Shown here in pieces: positions 23,277-33,189 of a stretch of 64,000 nucleotides of DNA. Position 1 is the first letter of the stretch. Each line of letters starts with the position of its first letter. The stretch is from Epiperipatus broadwayi (lineage: Eukaryota; Onychophora; Udeonychophora; Euonychophora; Peripatidae): positions 5,484,853-5,548,852 of the forward strand of contig JAQFVV010000021.1 of assembly GCA_028023455.1 (NCBI GenBank). The letters run 5' to 3'. Position numbers and translations under genes: made by a program. A model generated the notes under the pieces. The model saw nothing but the letters and a program-made list of their open reading frames with translations. It ran no database searches and was not told the DNA's origin.

Positions 23277-23298
23277 GCCTTGGATCTGAGAGCACTGC

Positions 23299-23337
23299 TC
23301 CAGACTAGTTTCTGGCTTGTGACCATCATTAGTGAGA
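23299..23337 (-). ncRNA. Decayed hammerhead A3
   Basis: Minus-strand core reads CTAATGA (the invariant G5 is A). Stem II TGGT/GCCA keeps three to four pairs and GAA-ACTAGT-C is intact, but stem I is interrupted. Probably inactive. Confidence 0.6.
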
Positions 23338-23676
23338 AGCCTTGGATCTGAGAGCACTGCAGCTAGATCTTAGGAAGCACTGCAGCTAGATCTTAGGATC
23401 TAATGCAACCCTCCAGCAGCCACCTTTTAACTCTACTTTACTATAAAACTATGAGAATGAAATTGAAAACACAAAAAATATTTTCACCAAAATGTATGGG
23501 TGCTGAATTGAGTTCAGACCCATATGACTATATAAGCTATTGAGCTTAGATTGAAAATATTTTTTGTGTTTTCAATTTCATTCTCATAGTTTTATAGTAA
23601 AGTAGAGTTAAAAGGTGGCTTCTGGAGGGTTGCATTAGATCCTAAGATCTAGGTGCAGTGCTCTCAGATCCAAGGC

Positions 23677-23718
23677 TCCTCACTGATGATGGCCACAAGC
23701 CAGAAACTAGTCTGGGGA
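23677..23718 (+). ncRNA. Hammerhead ribozyme A4 (canonical family A)
   Basis: TCCTCA (23677-23682), CTGATGA (23683-23689), stem II TGGC/GCCA around CACAA, GAA (23703-23705), ACTAGT, cleavage base C (23712), TGGGGA. All invariant positions are present and stems I and II are fully paired, counting one G-U. Confidence 0.92.
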
Positions 23719-24152
23719 TATTGGATGAGTAGGCACTAGATAGGGATTTTATGCACAAGCTTTCTGGCATCTATTGATTACTCTGGTTAGCACAAGGTGG
23801 CACTACTGTATGGAGAAAAAAGTTTTGCCTTTGTTTACAACAATTATGTGCTAGTATGAGATGGTGATCATGTGATGTTTAAATGATATTGGTTGCTTAT
23901 GTAAATATATGTAGAGTTCTTAATAAAATGTTTAAATTATGTTAGTCTGTGTTCAATGCGATCGCATATAAGCACAATAGTTAAATAATATTTGTAAAAA
24001 TAAGATAACAATGAAAAAATGAAAAGATTTGAATTAAGATATTCATATGAAGAGAAATGAAAAATCTTTAAAATGTATTTCTTTACATAATCACGTCTCT
24101 TGCAACATATGTAGCAAAAAATATTAAGTTGTATTTTTATTCATTGAAAAAA

Positions 24153-24402
24153 TTAAGACTGAAGTGGAGTTGGGCTGGACATATTGCTAGAAGAGATGAT
24201 AATAGATGGACAATTGAAATCTTTAAACTGGATTCCAAGAGGTAAAAGACCCAGAAAGAGACCACATGTGAGATAGATGGATGAAATAAGAAAATGTGCA
24301 GGGGTGATGTGGAGAAAAGAAGCTAAAGATCGGAGAAGATGGATTGAACTTGGAGAGGCATTCATCCTGCAGTGGCTTGATAATGGTTGATGATGATGAT
24401 AT
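24153..24402 (+). mobile_element. RTE-like LINE 3' tail
   Basis: Translation gives the RTE-type C-terminus in pieces: WAGHIARRDDN.W, then P..R.R.HVR.MDEIRK, then AGVMW..EAKDRRRW.ELGEAFILQW. It ends in TGATGATGATGAT, as RTE-clade elements often end in short trinucleotide repeats. It is 5'-truncated and about 250 bp long, one of five such tails in the window. The minus-strand frames at 24153-24420 are shadows. Confidence 0.8.
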
Positions 24403-24409
24403 AATAATA

Positions 24410-25380
24410 TAGTAATCCAAAAGTTTTCAACTACTTAAGGTTGTTGGGTGATACCATAAAGCGAGATGTTTTTTTTAAATCGAATAAAGATAGCATTAAA
24501 AGATTTCAGCTTCTAAAATGTATATATATTCACGGCCACTCCAAACATTCATATTAATGAAACGCGTACGACATTGTACTTCATAACTTTTATTAACATA
24601 TATATATAAAGAATCTTAATATATATATTTATCAAAATTTTGCTTTAATTTACTTTATTGCAGTTGTGATAAACTCGTTGTATATTTTCTTATTTATTTT
24701 TTTCCAAATATATCAAAAAATATAGCTTTCATTTAACTATGTTTAGCAACTTTTTTTTTTTATCAATAACTAAGGAAAAAAAAATCTTGTATCAATTTTC
24801 TGAATAAATCATATATATGTCAGTTTTATTTTATTAAAGTTTGAGATGTTTTGTGTTTTTTTTAATACATTTTTTATAACCACGTAAACATTTCAATCAT
24901 TTTTGTGCTGTATGTATTTGAAATGTAATATAATTTTATATATAAATAGAATTGAACATCTGTATTCAGTTATTTGAATAAATATCCAGACTACATAGAG
25001 ATAAATGTAGTCTTAATATATACGTATGTTTGTGTGTACGTGTGTAATCCATAAAGATATTTAAAAAATAAGATTGAAAAACTTTGTTCATAATATTACA
25101 GGGACTTACAATTTGTATGTGTATACACCTACATACAGTAATCATTTAGTAAGTGCTCAGGGACATTTGCTGATACCCCGGAAGAGCCAGAGAACAGCCT
25201 CTGAACTCTATTGAAAATATTAAGCAGTAAATTTGATGTCTACTTTAGAAAGAAGATACTGTTTCGCAGATTTTGGAAAAATACCAGAAAAACATCAATA
25301 GATTCTTTTCAATAAATTTGATGCATAATTTTGAATTAAGATGTCCTTTTGCAGATTTTGATGAAACAACAGTTGAAAAA
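24410..25380. other. No gene seen
   Basis: AT-rich with T runs and a TA repeat near 24600. No ORF and no known repeat recognised. Confidence 0.35.
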
Positions 25381-25384
25381 AAAT

Positions 25385-25490
25385 AGCGTTGTTAGCCGAG
25401 AGGTATCGCAACCGCCATGCAAGCAAGTAGTTGGTTGCAGACGGTTGTGGGTTCGCGTCCCGGCCAATGCTATGACATATGAAAAAAAAA
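25385..25490 (+). mobile_element. tRNA-derived SINE (family 1), longer head
   Basis: A-box-like TTAGCCGAGAGG, an expanded middle (GCAAGCAAGTAGTTGGTTGC), the intact B-box GGTTCGCGTCCC, constant tail AATGCTATGACATATG and an A-run. A poly-C tract follows at 25509. The middle is longer than in the other copies, so it may be a subfamily with a class-II-like variable arm. Confidence 0.75.
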
Positions 25491-25499
25491 AGAAATAGT

Positions 25500-26165
25500 A
25501 ATTGCTGCCCCCCCCCCCGCCATCTCCCAAACTAACATTTTAAAAAACAAATAGTCACTATTACGTGTTCTTTAAAATTGTCTAAAGTTTTTTAAAACCG
25601 CCTTTTTGAGAAAACACACAGTGATTATTTTAACTTTATTTGCTTGCAAAAAAAACTATACCTAACCTCCATTATCTATTTTTCTTTAGATTCCATTATA
25701 TACAAGAAAAACCTATTTGTCACTTTAAATATTACCTCTCCAATATAATATTGTTTTGAATTGAAACATGCGCAGAAAATTATTATTTTCACTTAATTTT
25801 GGTCAAAAAAGAAATTGATAATTTTCTTTGGTTTAATTTTTTTTCATAATTACAAAAAAAAAAAACATGTATCAATTCTCAATACTCATGACCTGTGTAA
25901 ACTTGCGAAAAATCTAGTAGACACTTGGCCTGAAAGTGGTACTATAGTCTCAGAAATTCGCACAAAATTAAAAACTTAGAAGATACTTGACATTATTGAA
26001 AAATAACAATGATAAATTTTACTGTAACCTTTTATTTTTAAAAAAAAAATTACTTTGTATAACTCATTTTGTATTTTTATTTTTGTTTCTTTTTTGACCT
26101 TTATTTTTTTTTTAAAATTAATTTGTAAAACTATGCATGTTTTATATTAATATTGTTAAGGAGGT
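25500..26165. other. No gene seen
   Basis: AT-rich with several A and T runs; no ORF or repeat recognised. Confidence 0.35.
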
Positions 26166-26348
26166 ACGAAATCTATTACTAAACATCACATGATCACTAT
26201 CTCATACTAGCACAATAATTGTTATTAAACAATTCAAAATACAGCAAAACTCTCCATATAGTAGTGCCATTTTGTGCTAACAAGAGCAATCAATGGATGC
26301 CAGAAGGCTTGTGCATAAAATCCCTATCTAGTGCCTACTCATCCAATA

Positions 26349-26390
26349 TCCCCAGACTAGTTTCTGGCTTGTGGCCTTCATCAGTGAGGA
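26349..26390 (-). ncRNA. Hammerhead ribozyme A5
   Basis: Minus strand: TCCTCA, CTGATGA, AGGC-CACAA-GCCA, GAA, ACTAGT, C, TGGGGA. The pair next to the core in stem II is A-A, leaving three G-C pairs; the core is intact. Confidence 0.85.
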
Positions 26391-26558
26391 GCCTTGGATC
26401 TGAGTTCAGACCCATATGACTATATAAGCTATTGAGCTTGGGTTGAAAATATTAATAGTGTTTTCAATTTCATAGTTTTGTATTAAATAGAGTTAAAAGG
26501 TGGGTGGAGGGTTGCATTAGATCCTAAGATCTAGGTGCAGTGCTCTCAGATCCAAGGC

Positions 26559-26600
26559 TCCTCACTGATGAAGGCCACAAGCCAGAAACTAGTCTGGGGA
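26559..26600 (+). ncRNA. Hammerhead ribozyme A6
   Basis: Same sequence as A5 on the plus strand; core CTGATGA at 26565-26571, GAA at 26585-26587, predicted cleavage after C26594. It is the upstream partner of the tandem pair. Confidence 0.87.
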
Positions 26601-27024
26601 TATTGGATGAGTAGGAACTAGATAGGGATTTTATGCACAAGCCTTCTGGCATCCATTGATTGCTCTTGTTAGCACAAGATGGCACTACTATATGGAGAGT
26701 TTTGCTGTATTTTGAATTGTTTAATAACAATTATTGTGCTAGTATGAGATAGTGATCATGTGATGTTTAGTGGTTTAACACCAATCCTGCCTAATAGGAT
26801 AGTGGTGGCTATGGTTGTTAAAGAGCCAAAGACACCAAAATGTATGGGTACTGAATTGAGTTCAGACCCATATGACTATATAAGCTATTGAGCTTGGGTT
26901 GAAAATATTAATAGTGTTTTCAATTTCAATCTCATAGTTTTGTAGTTAAATAGAGTTAAAAGGTGGGTGCTGGAGGGTTGCATTAGATCCTAAGATCTAG
27001 GTGCAGTGCTCTCAGATCCAAGGC

Positions 27025-27066
27025 TCCTCACTGATGAAGGCCACAAGCCAGAAACTAGTCTGGGGA
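27025..27066 (+). ncRNA. Hammerhead ribozyme A7
   Basis: Core CTGATGA at 27031-27037, GAA at 27051-27053, predicted cleavage after C27060, 466 bases downstream of the A6 site. Identical to A6 over the ribozyme. Confidence 0.87.
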
Positions 27067-27429
27067 TATTGGATGAGTAGGCACTAGATAGGGATTTTAT
27101 GCACAAGCCTTCTGGCATCCATTGATTGCTCTTGTTAGCACAAGATGGCACTACTATATGGAGAGTTTTGCTGTATTTTGAATTGTTTAAATCTATTACT
27201 CATATTAATATCCTTTGTACAAGTAAATTCATATTTGTATAACTGATTCGTATTTTTCTATTTATTGCTTGGAATTTTCAACTGTGGTTTTGTAGCTCCC
27301 CCATGTGTTAATAAATGTCTTTTAGCTCCTACTAAATGTTTAGCCATATGTAATGCATTTGGCTAGTTTTTATTACTGTCAAAATAAGATATATAATAGT
27401 TTTAAATTATAAAATCTCAAACATAACAT

Positions 27430-27900
27430 TTGCTAAAACGAGCAGTTTTCTATTCTAGTGCCATCTATGATAAGCTTGAGATTAATCAATGATTGCTGGA
27501 TCTTTTAAGTAATTTAAATTCCCATAGCTTCTGGTATCAATAAGGCTTGTGATTAGAATAGAGAACTGCTCTTATTCATCATATATCACATAAGATGCAG
27601 AATTAAATAATCTGTTATTATTAATATCCCTAGCCAGAGATGTGTGTAGATATCTATGATTAATAACAAGCTGGGAGAAGTAAAATATGTGATTACTAAT
27701 GTGGAATGTGATCTATAATCATTTCAGGCATGTTTGTTTGTACTCAAAATTCTTGCAGTATTTAAATTTCAGGCTATTACTGGAATAGGAAAATGGAGTT
27801 AAAAGATAGTTGCTAAATGTATTAAACTATAACTTTGAATCCCAAAACTCACTGATAGAGGCAAAAGCCAGAAACTGGTCTGGGGATAATATATTAAAAG
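27430..27900. repeat. Old family-A relative with foldback ends
   Basis: GAGCAGTTTTCTATTCTA (from 27440) and TTAGAATAGAGAACTGCTC (27553-27571) form an inverted repeat. Family-A-like words follow (GCTAAATGTATTAAACTATAA, then a diverged ribozyme at 27849). I read this as a decayed member of the same superfamily. Confidence 0.45.
27849..27886 (+). ncRNA. Decayed hammerhead A8
   Basis: CTGATAGA (one extra base in the core), stem II GGC-AAAA-GCC, GAA, stem III ACTGGT, C, TGGGGA. The helices are kept, the core is damaged and the loop is diverged. It marks an older insertion. Confidence 0.6.
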
Positions 27901-29430
27901 CACCACAATCTGGTAATCACTAAAGTTTTTTTAAAAAAAAGTGATTTCTGGTTATTATAATGTAATTTCTCAATTGCTGTATAAATAAAATTTATTTATC
28001 CAATAAATACTTAAACAACTAAATAATATATTCAGATTTTATGATTGGCTTCTGCAATGCAAACAAATCATAACTTTTTGTCAAGTAAATCTGTTAAAGA
28101 ATTACTGTTCATTACTATTTTAAACTACCTGCCATCAAGTTCATGTAAATTTGCCTTTAAAATCGCAACATTATTGTTCCTCACTAAATAAAATATCATG
28201 AGACTCTATTTTTTAATCTACTTTAGAAATATCTTTCCTAAGAGCACTTTGTATTGCTATTTGCATTAGATTTTTAAAAACCAGTAATGGGAGCTAAAAT
28301 TTGGATTTTTGTTTTAATTCTTTTGTACCACAACTATCTCTTATCACTCCATGAGACATTAATTGGTTTCTGGAAATGATTTGGAAATAGATTCAGTAAC
28401 CAGCTTCCAATTACATAAATGACAGTGTTTGCAGATTACATACCAAATAACTTTGTGCTTAAAGGACATACTTTCTATTGGCATCAGTGTATGTTCTAAT
28501 TACCCCAAAGAAAAAGCCTATAATGAACTAATTATGCCACTAAAGTTCTTTTGATAAGTCAAAAAGAATATTCTTATTATTGATTAGTAATTTTGTTTAA
28601 TGTTAGCTCTGATAGTTGTTCTTATATTGTGGTAGTTTTGTACTACTTGTACTTGTCAACTTTTCAAAAGCTTTCAATTGCGGCAATGTCTTTGTAGCCT
28701 AAATTTCATTCACACATGTGTTTTTTTGAATGTCACCATGAAAGATCATTCAATGAGCCATTTCTCATGAGTACTCAATAATAACATTTATTTTCTTTAA
28801 TGGAAACATCAATCATCTTGATTCAGTCTAGACTTGATGAGAATGATACGTAAGATCATACTATGAACTACTGAAATAGAAGATTGATATTTTTATTGGA
28901 TTATTCTTTATCCATCATAATTAATCATACAGTTATCATCATAGAAGTCATTACTATTATGAACAGTTACATAATAGATTATTTGAAACTTGATTTTAAA
29001 AAATGGTATGGACTTTTTAAAAAAAATAAGTCAGACTTTTTTCAGAAAGATTCCAATCTTATATAAAGATGAAAAAATTGGATACGGTAGGCAAAATTTT
29101 AGTAAGAGCTATGTACTTGATAAATACGGAGGGGCATTTAAAATATTTAAGAGAATGAAAAATAGTATTTAATCCCTTTAAGAAATAATTGAATATTTAG
29201 TTATCTGGGAAGTTGTGTGGGGATCAAGCACCAGAAATGAGATTGAATTTAAAATCTGTTACCTCTCAAATACATCACATTAACAATGCATTAAGTTGCA
29301 CAGAGTTTTAATCTTTTTTATAACTTGTAACTGAGTTTTAGGTGATGCTTTTAACAATAAGATGCTTAAGCCCTTTTACAAAATTGATTAGAGATTTCTG
29401 AGCTAATCTTAATTCTGAAATGACAGTACT
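27901..29430. other. No gene seen
   Basis: AT-rich; two overlapping frames at 28884-29172 lack any motif. Nothing recognised. Confidence 0.35.
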
Positions 29431-29563
29431 AAGTAACTATAATATATTAAATTTTATTCCACTTCTTATTTGCATTGCTTAATTATATATACTATAATAC
29501 ACCATATACTCCTTAAATTACACTGTACAATGCAGTTAGCATAAGATTTATTTTATTTCCTTC

Positions 29564-29603
29564 CTTACAGTTTCAACTGTCCAGCAGTCATCATCAGAGC
29601 TTT
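29564..29603 (-). ncRNA. Hammerhead-like motif C1
   Basis: Minus strand: CTGATGA, one unpaired base, GACTG-CTGGA-CAGTT, GAA, ACTGT, A, AGG. Stem II can form with one bulge; stem I has only about two pairs. The core words are present, so it is a degenerate or minimal hammerhead. Confidence 0.45.
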
Positions 29604-29784
29604 TATATCTTATTCCACTCCTCAAAATTTATTAGTCTTGATCTTAGTGTGCCAACTTCTTCTTTGAAGTATTAAATTTTATTCCACTTCATGCAAATAA
29701 AAAGTGGAATAAAATTTAATACTTCAAAGAAGTTGGGACACTAAGATCAAGACTAATAAATTTTGAGGAGTGGAATAAGATATA

Positions 29785-29827
29785 AAAGCTCTGATGATGA
29801 CTGCTGGATAGTTGAAACTGCAAGGAA
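29785..29827 (+). ncRNA. Hammerhead-like motif C2
   Basis: The plus-strand mirror of C1 in the other arm: CTGATGA at 29791-29797, GAA at 29813-29815. The A at the cleavage-side stem differs (GATAGTT), weakening stem II. Confidence 0.4.
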
Positions 29828-29909
29828 GGAAATAAAATAAATCTTATGTTAACTGCATTGTACAGTGTAATTTAAGTATATGGTGTATTATAGTAACTAT
29901 AATATAAAG

Positions 29910-31335
29910 AGACATTATGGTACTCTTAATATGGAAAAATATTTTAATTTCATATTTGATCTACTTGTTTTAAAAAATATATTAGGTATTTTTTAGTTTA
30001 TATAAAAAATTAAAAACTGTTACACTAAAGTGGTTCAATGCCTTGTGGTGGCAAATTGCTACAATATGAAATTAGTTTTAAAAAAAGGGGGGAGGGAGAA
30101 TTAACATAAATAACATTCAGCTGAAATAGCTAAATAACTACTTGGAGTTACAAATGAGATCACAAATGAATATGCAGAAAGTAAAGATTGTGATGGTAGG
30201 GTCAGCAGTTGACTTAAATATTGAAAGGATAGAAACACATAACAATTTTTAGCCTGCTCGAATCATTCATCTACAATAAAAAATCCAACACTCAAGATAT
30301 TCATCATAGGCTAGCATTAAAAAGAATCATAATAAAGAAACTGGACAAGATTTTTAAGCATAGGAGTATATCTTTAAAAAGGAAAATCAGAACACTTCAA
30401 GTTAAAATGCTTCCCATTATCTCTACAGTTGTGAAAATCAGATAGTAATAAAAAAGAATTGGGGCACTTGTAAAGTGCAGTATTAGAAAGATGTCTTAGA
30501 GTTTTATGAAAATAGACAAATGAAAACTTATTTGGATTAGACCTGAACGTGCACTAGTAAAATTGTCCTATTTTTATCATATCATAATGAAATAAATCAG
30601 TAGAGAGATGTATATTACTTGCTATTTATATGATATCAGGAGTTAATGTCAATTTAATGACACTAAAGAAGAAGAAGAAGAATGCATTTATCAACTTTCT
30701 GGATCATCAGCTGAAATGATACATTAGGTAGTTTCATCAGCAACCTGATAATATTTCACTTCCTTTCAAGATTTGAAAATTATGCCATGGACTTGGACGA
30801 CTGAAATACTTACTATATCAATATATGCCATTGGATTTCTTTACATGACAAAATGATTATCAATAGTTTATTGAAATGTATTTGATATCAAAATTTTACA
30901 TTGAAATAAATTGCTAAAACTAAACTTCCAGTGATTTTTAAAACAGTTAGCAGTCCCTATTAAGTATCATCATTTTTTATATTTCTAATTCAAATACCCC
31001 TTATACTTTATTTAAATAAAAATGTACCTAAAGCAAACATTGTTTCATCATAACATCAAAGTATTCAACAATTATAAACTCATAATATACAATAAAGATA
31101 TATCTTTGTCAGAGTAATATCTGACAGATTAAAGTTCAACTATTGACAAATGGCTGTTATTAAAATGACCCACTGTAAAGGTAAAAGCAGCCATGAGCTC
31201 AAAAATACCCCCCTACCACTAAAAACTTTTTTTATTTCTTTATATGTTGAGTGCATTGAAAATCATCTGACCAATCCGAATTAACCTATAAACATTCCTC
31301 TCTAAACTAATAATAATCAAGATATCTATTTTCTG
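29910..31335. other. No gene seen
   Basis: AT-rich with a GAA run near 30670. No ORF above 60 codons. Confidence 0.35.
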
Positions 31336-31337
31336 AC

Positions 31338-31563
31338 TAATCATCATCATTATCAACCATTATGAATCCACTGCAGGATGGTCTCTCCAAGTTCAGTCCA
31401 TCTTCTCTGATCTTTAGCTTCTCTACCCCACATCACCCCTGTACACTTTCTTGTTTCATCCCTCCATCTCACATGTGGTCTCTTTCTGGGTCTTTTACAA
31501 TCTCTTGGAATACAGCTTAAGATTTGAATTGTCCATCTATTATCATCTCTTCTAGCAATATAT
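31338..31563 (-). mobile_element. RTE-like LINE 3' tail, reversed
   Basis: The plus strand begins with ATCATCATCAT, the complement of the RTE end repeat. It continues as the complement of the 24.15-kb tail (CTGCAGGATGGTCTCTCCAAG, TCACATGTGGTCTCTTTCTGGGTC). It is one of the better-preserved copies. Confidence 0.8.
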
Positions 31564-31569
31564 TGGAGA

Positions 31570-32375
31570 GTTAATCAAGTTGGCTATAGGTGATCTAATT
31601 TAAAAGATTCCCAAATCTGTGATTTAAAAAAAACCCATCATTCACCAATCTGGATTTGAACTTCAGATAATGAATATGATAGATGATATATTAACTATTA
31701 CTCTGTGAGGTCTCCACTGTCTGCATAATGCTATATTTAAATATTGATGCCATGAATATCTGTATACTTTAATCCGTAAATTAATTTTAGTATATGTATA
31801 CAAATTCTGGTCGCTCCCTGTTGTCCTGGACTTCAATTTCTCTTAAATTTGTGGTCATGATTATAAGGTTAATAACAAGGCAAAGATCTGGTCAGCAAGT
31901 TGAAGTGTTGGGAATTGAAACAAAATAGAAATAAATACTACTTTACTTAGTGTCATATCTGTAGAACAATATATGTGTTTGTTTGATATATATTTTAATG
32001 TATTCAAGCATTTCCGTATATTGTGTTATCCGTATATTAATCACATATAATCTCAGCTTATATGTTTATGTTGTCATTTGTTTTACGATTCACTATAGGA
32101 AATGACTTTTCCCAATAGTTATTAGAAATGTTATGACAAGAATAAATATCCACCATGTTTTTGGTATTCCCATTTCATCTTAAATTAAACTTTCCTTTTC
32201 TCTTGATATATAAAGTTTAATTAAAATTACCCTAATTCATTAATGGCTTACTTTTCTATATCCAGTCTATTTTTTTTTAATTTTTAGAGATAAATTACTG
32301 ACAATTATATGAATTTAAATCGATGCATTTTTCCAATTCCTCTTTGCATCTTTTACTCATTTATTTTTTTCAGAT
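31570..32375. other. No gene seen
   Basis: A tRNA-like B-box remnant (complement of TCTGGATTTGAACTTC) lies near 31648. The rest is AT-rich without recognisable elements. Confidence 0.35.
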
Positions 32376-32596
32376 TTTGCAGCAAATAAATTTACAAAGA
32401 AATCAAGTCATATGTGATCTCATTTAACAAGCTTGTATTACAAATATTATATATAGAGCTGTGGCTATTTAAGTTAGATAGCTGAATTGAAAGACATGAA
32501 TGTCTGAAAATTTCAGATTTTCTACTTAATAGTTATCCATTAGATAAAGTGCTGGGCTTGTCCTGGTATTTTTAATCTAATGCTTGAATATCCTAA

Positions 32597-32636
32597 CACC
32601 TTCCTGAGGAAGCCAGTAGCAGAAACCAGTCTGGTA
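32597..32636 (+). ncRNA. Hammerhead motif D1
   Basis: Core CTGAGGA at 32604-32610, GC-CAGTA-GC, GAA, ACCAGT, C, TGG. The core is intact; stem II is reduced to two G-C pairs and stem I pairs poorly. Confidence 0.65.
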
Positions 32637-32975
32637 CTGGGAATATTCTGCAAAGCTTGTTAAGAGCTTATTTGCGAGCTCTATACATAACATTTGTAAT
32701 ACAAGCTTGTTAAATTAGATCATGTGACATATGACTTTATTTCTTTGTAATTTTATTTTTTGCTATTAAGGCTTTGGCAATTTTATATTACTAAAATTAT
32801 TAATATATGGTTTATCTAAACTTGGTTCAGTCCCATATGACTATTTACATTAGATAGCTGGATTGGAAGACATATGAATGTCTGAAAATTTCAGATTTTC
32901 TATTTAATAGCTATCCATTAGATAAAGTGCTGGGCTTGTCCTGATATTTTTAATCTAATGTTTGAATATCCTAGC

Positions 32976-33015
32976 ACCTCACTGAGAAAGCCAATAGCAG
33001 AAACCGGTTTGGGGA
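32976..33015 (+). ncRNA. Hammerhead motif D2
   Basis: Stem I CCTCA/TGGGG, core CTGAGAA (invariant G8 changed to A), GC-CAATA-GC, GAA, self-complementary ACCGGT, cleavage-position T. Stem I is better than in D1 but the core mutation should inactivate it. Confidence 0.6.
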
Positions 33016-33104
33016 TATTCTGTAAAGCTTGTTAAGAGCTTATTTGCAAGTTCTATATATAACATTTGCAGTAAATAAATATATAATCAAATGGCTTTAT
33101 TGAT

Positions 33105-33185
33105 TGAGGGTTTATAAGATGTTTGAGTTTGAAGTTGGATCGATCCAAGAACTTTGCTCTTCAGAATCTGATACTCAATCACCTA
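33105..33185 (-). mobile_element. Possible family-2 SINE, degenerate
   Basis: On the minus strand a tRNA-like GGTGATTGAGTATCAGATTC is followed by GGATCGATCC, and the far end reads AATAAAGCCATTTGA, as at 59.5 kb. Old and uncertain. Confidence 0.35.
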
Positions 33186-33189
33186 CCCT

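Larger units (their letters stand above)
23115..23879. mobile_element. Family-A hammerhead element, head-to-head inverted dimer
   Basis: A 765-bp palindromic insert: the left arm carries two minus-strand ribozymes (A2, A3) and the right arm one plus-strand ribozyme (A4), with the centre near 23495. The sequence between is the family-A body (TTTTCAATTTCATTCTCATA and complement). The flanks TAAATGGTATTG (23103-23114) and TAAATGATATTG (23880-23891) match at 11 of 12 bases. Within the left arm the ribozyme region is duplicated locally: GATCTGAGAGCACTGC occurs twice, then AGCACTGCAGCTAGATCTTAGGA twice. Confidence 0.8.
26181..27188. mobile_element. Family-A hammerhead element: inverted plus tandem trimer with TSD
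   Basis: A single 1008-bp insert flanked by an exact 12-bp repeat AAATCTATTACT (26169-26180 and 27189-27200). It holds a minus-strand ribozyme (A5), then two plus-strand ribozymes (A6, A7). The plus-strand copies repeat in tandem: cleavage sites after 26594 and 27060 define a unit of 466 bases. The left end AAACATCACATGATCAC recurs inverted at the unit junction (GTGATCATGTGATGTTT near 26752-26768). The short frames at 26219-26419 and 26524-26730 are ribozyme-region shadows. This is the most complete retrozyme-like copy in the window. Confidence 0.88.
29447..29891. mobile_element. Foldback element with 15-bp TSD and hammerhead-like arms
   Basis: A 445-bp insert flanked by an exact AGTAACTATAATATA (29432-29446 and 29892-29906). 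The arms are inverted copies of about 190 bp around a short centre near 29700, differing at few positions. Each arm carries a type-C hammerhead-like motif. There is no ORF. The same motif type occurs at 51.1, 55.5 and 61.8 kb. Confidence 0.8.
32392..33064 (+). mobile_element. Family-D hammerhead element, 380-bp tandem dimer with TSD
   Basis: A 673-bp insert flanked by TTTGCAGCAAATAAAT (32376-32391) and TTTGCAGTAAATAAAT (33065-33080), 15 of 16 matching. TGTCTGAAAATTTCAGATTT begins at 32501 and again at 32881, so the unit is exactly 380 bp and about 1.8 units are present. Each unit has a hammerhead. The body shares the TTTCAGATTTTC block, a GATCATGTGA-type motif and the pre-ribozyme AATCTAATG...TGAATATCCT region with family B, so B and D share ancestry. 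Confidence 0.85.

Noticed and set aside
26219-26419. A recurring short frame (WMPEGLCIKSLSSAYSSNIPRLVSGLW) at 26219 (+), 26524 (-), 45454 (+) and 52110 (+)
   Set aside because: It is the antisense reading across the family-A ribozyme in every copy. Its conservation follows from the DNA being repeated, and the differences track the ribozyme helices and not codon positions.
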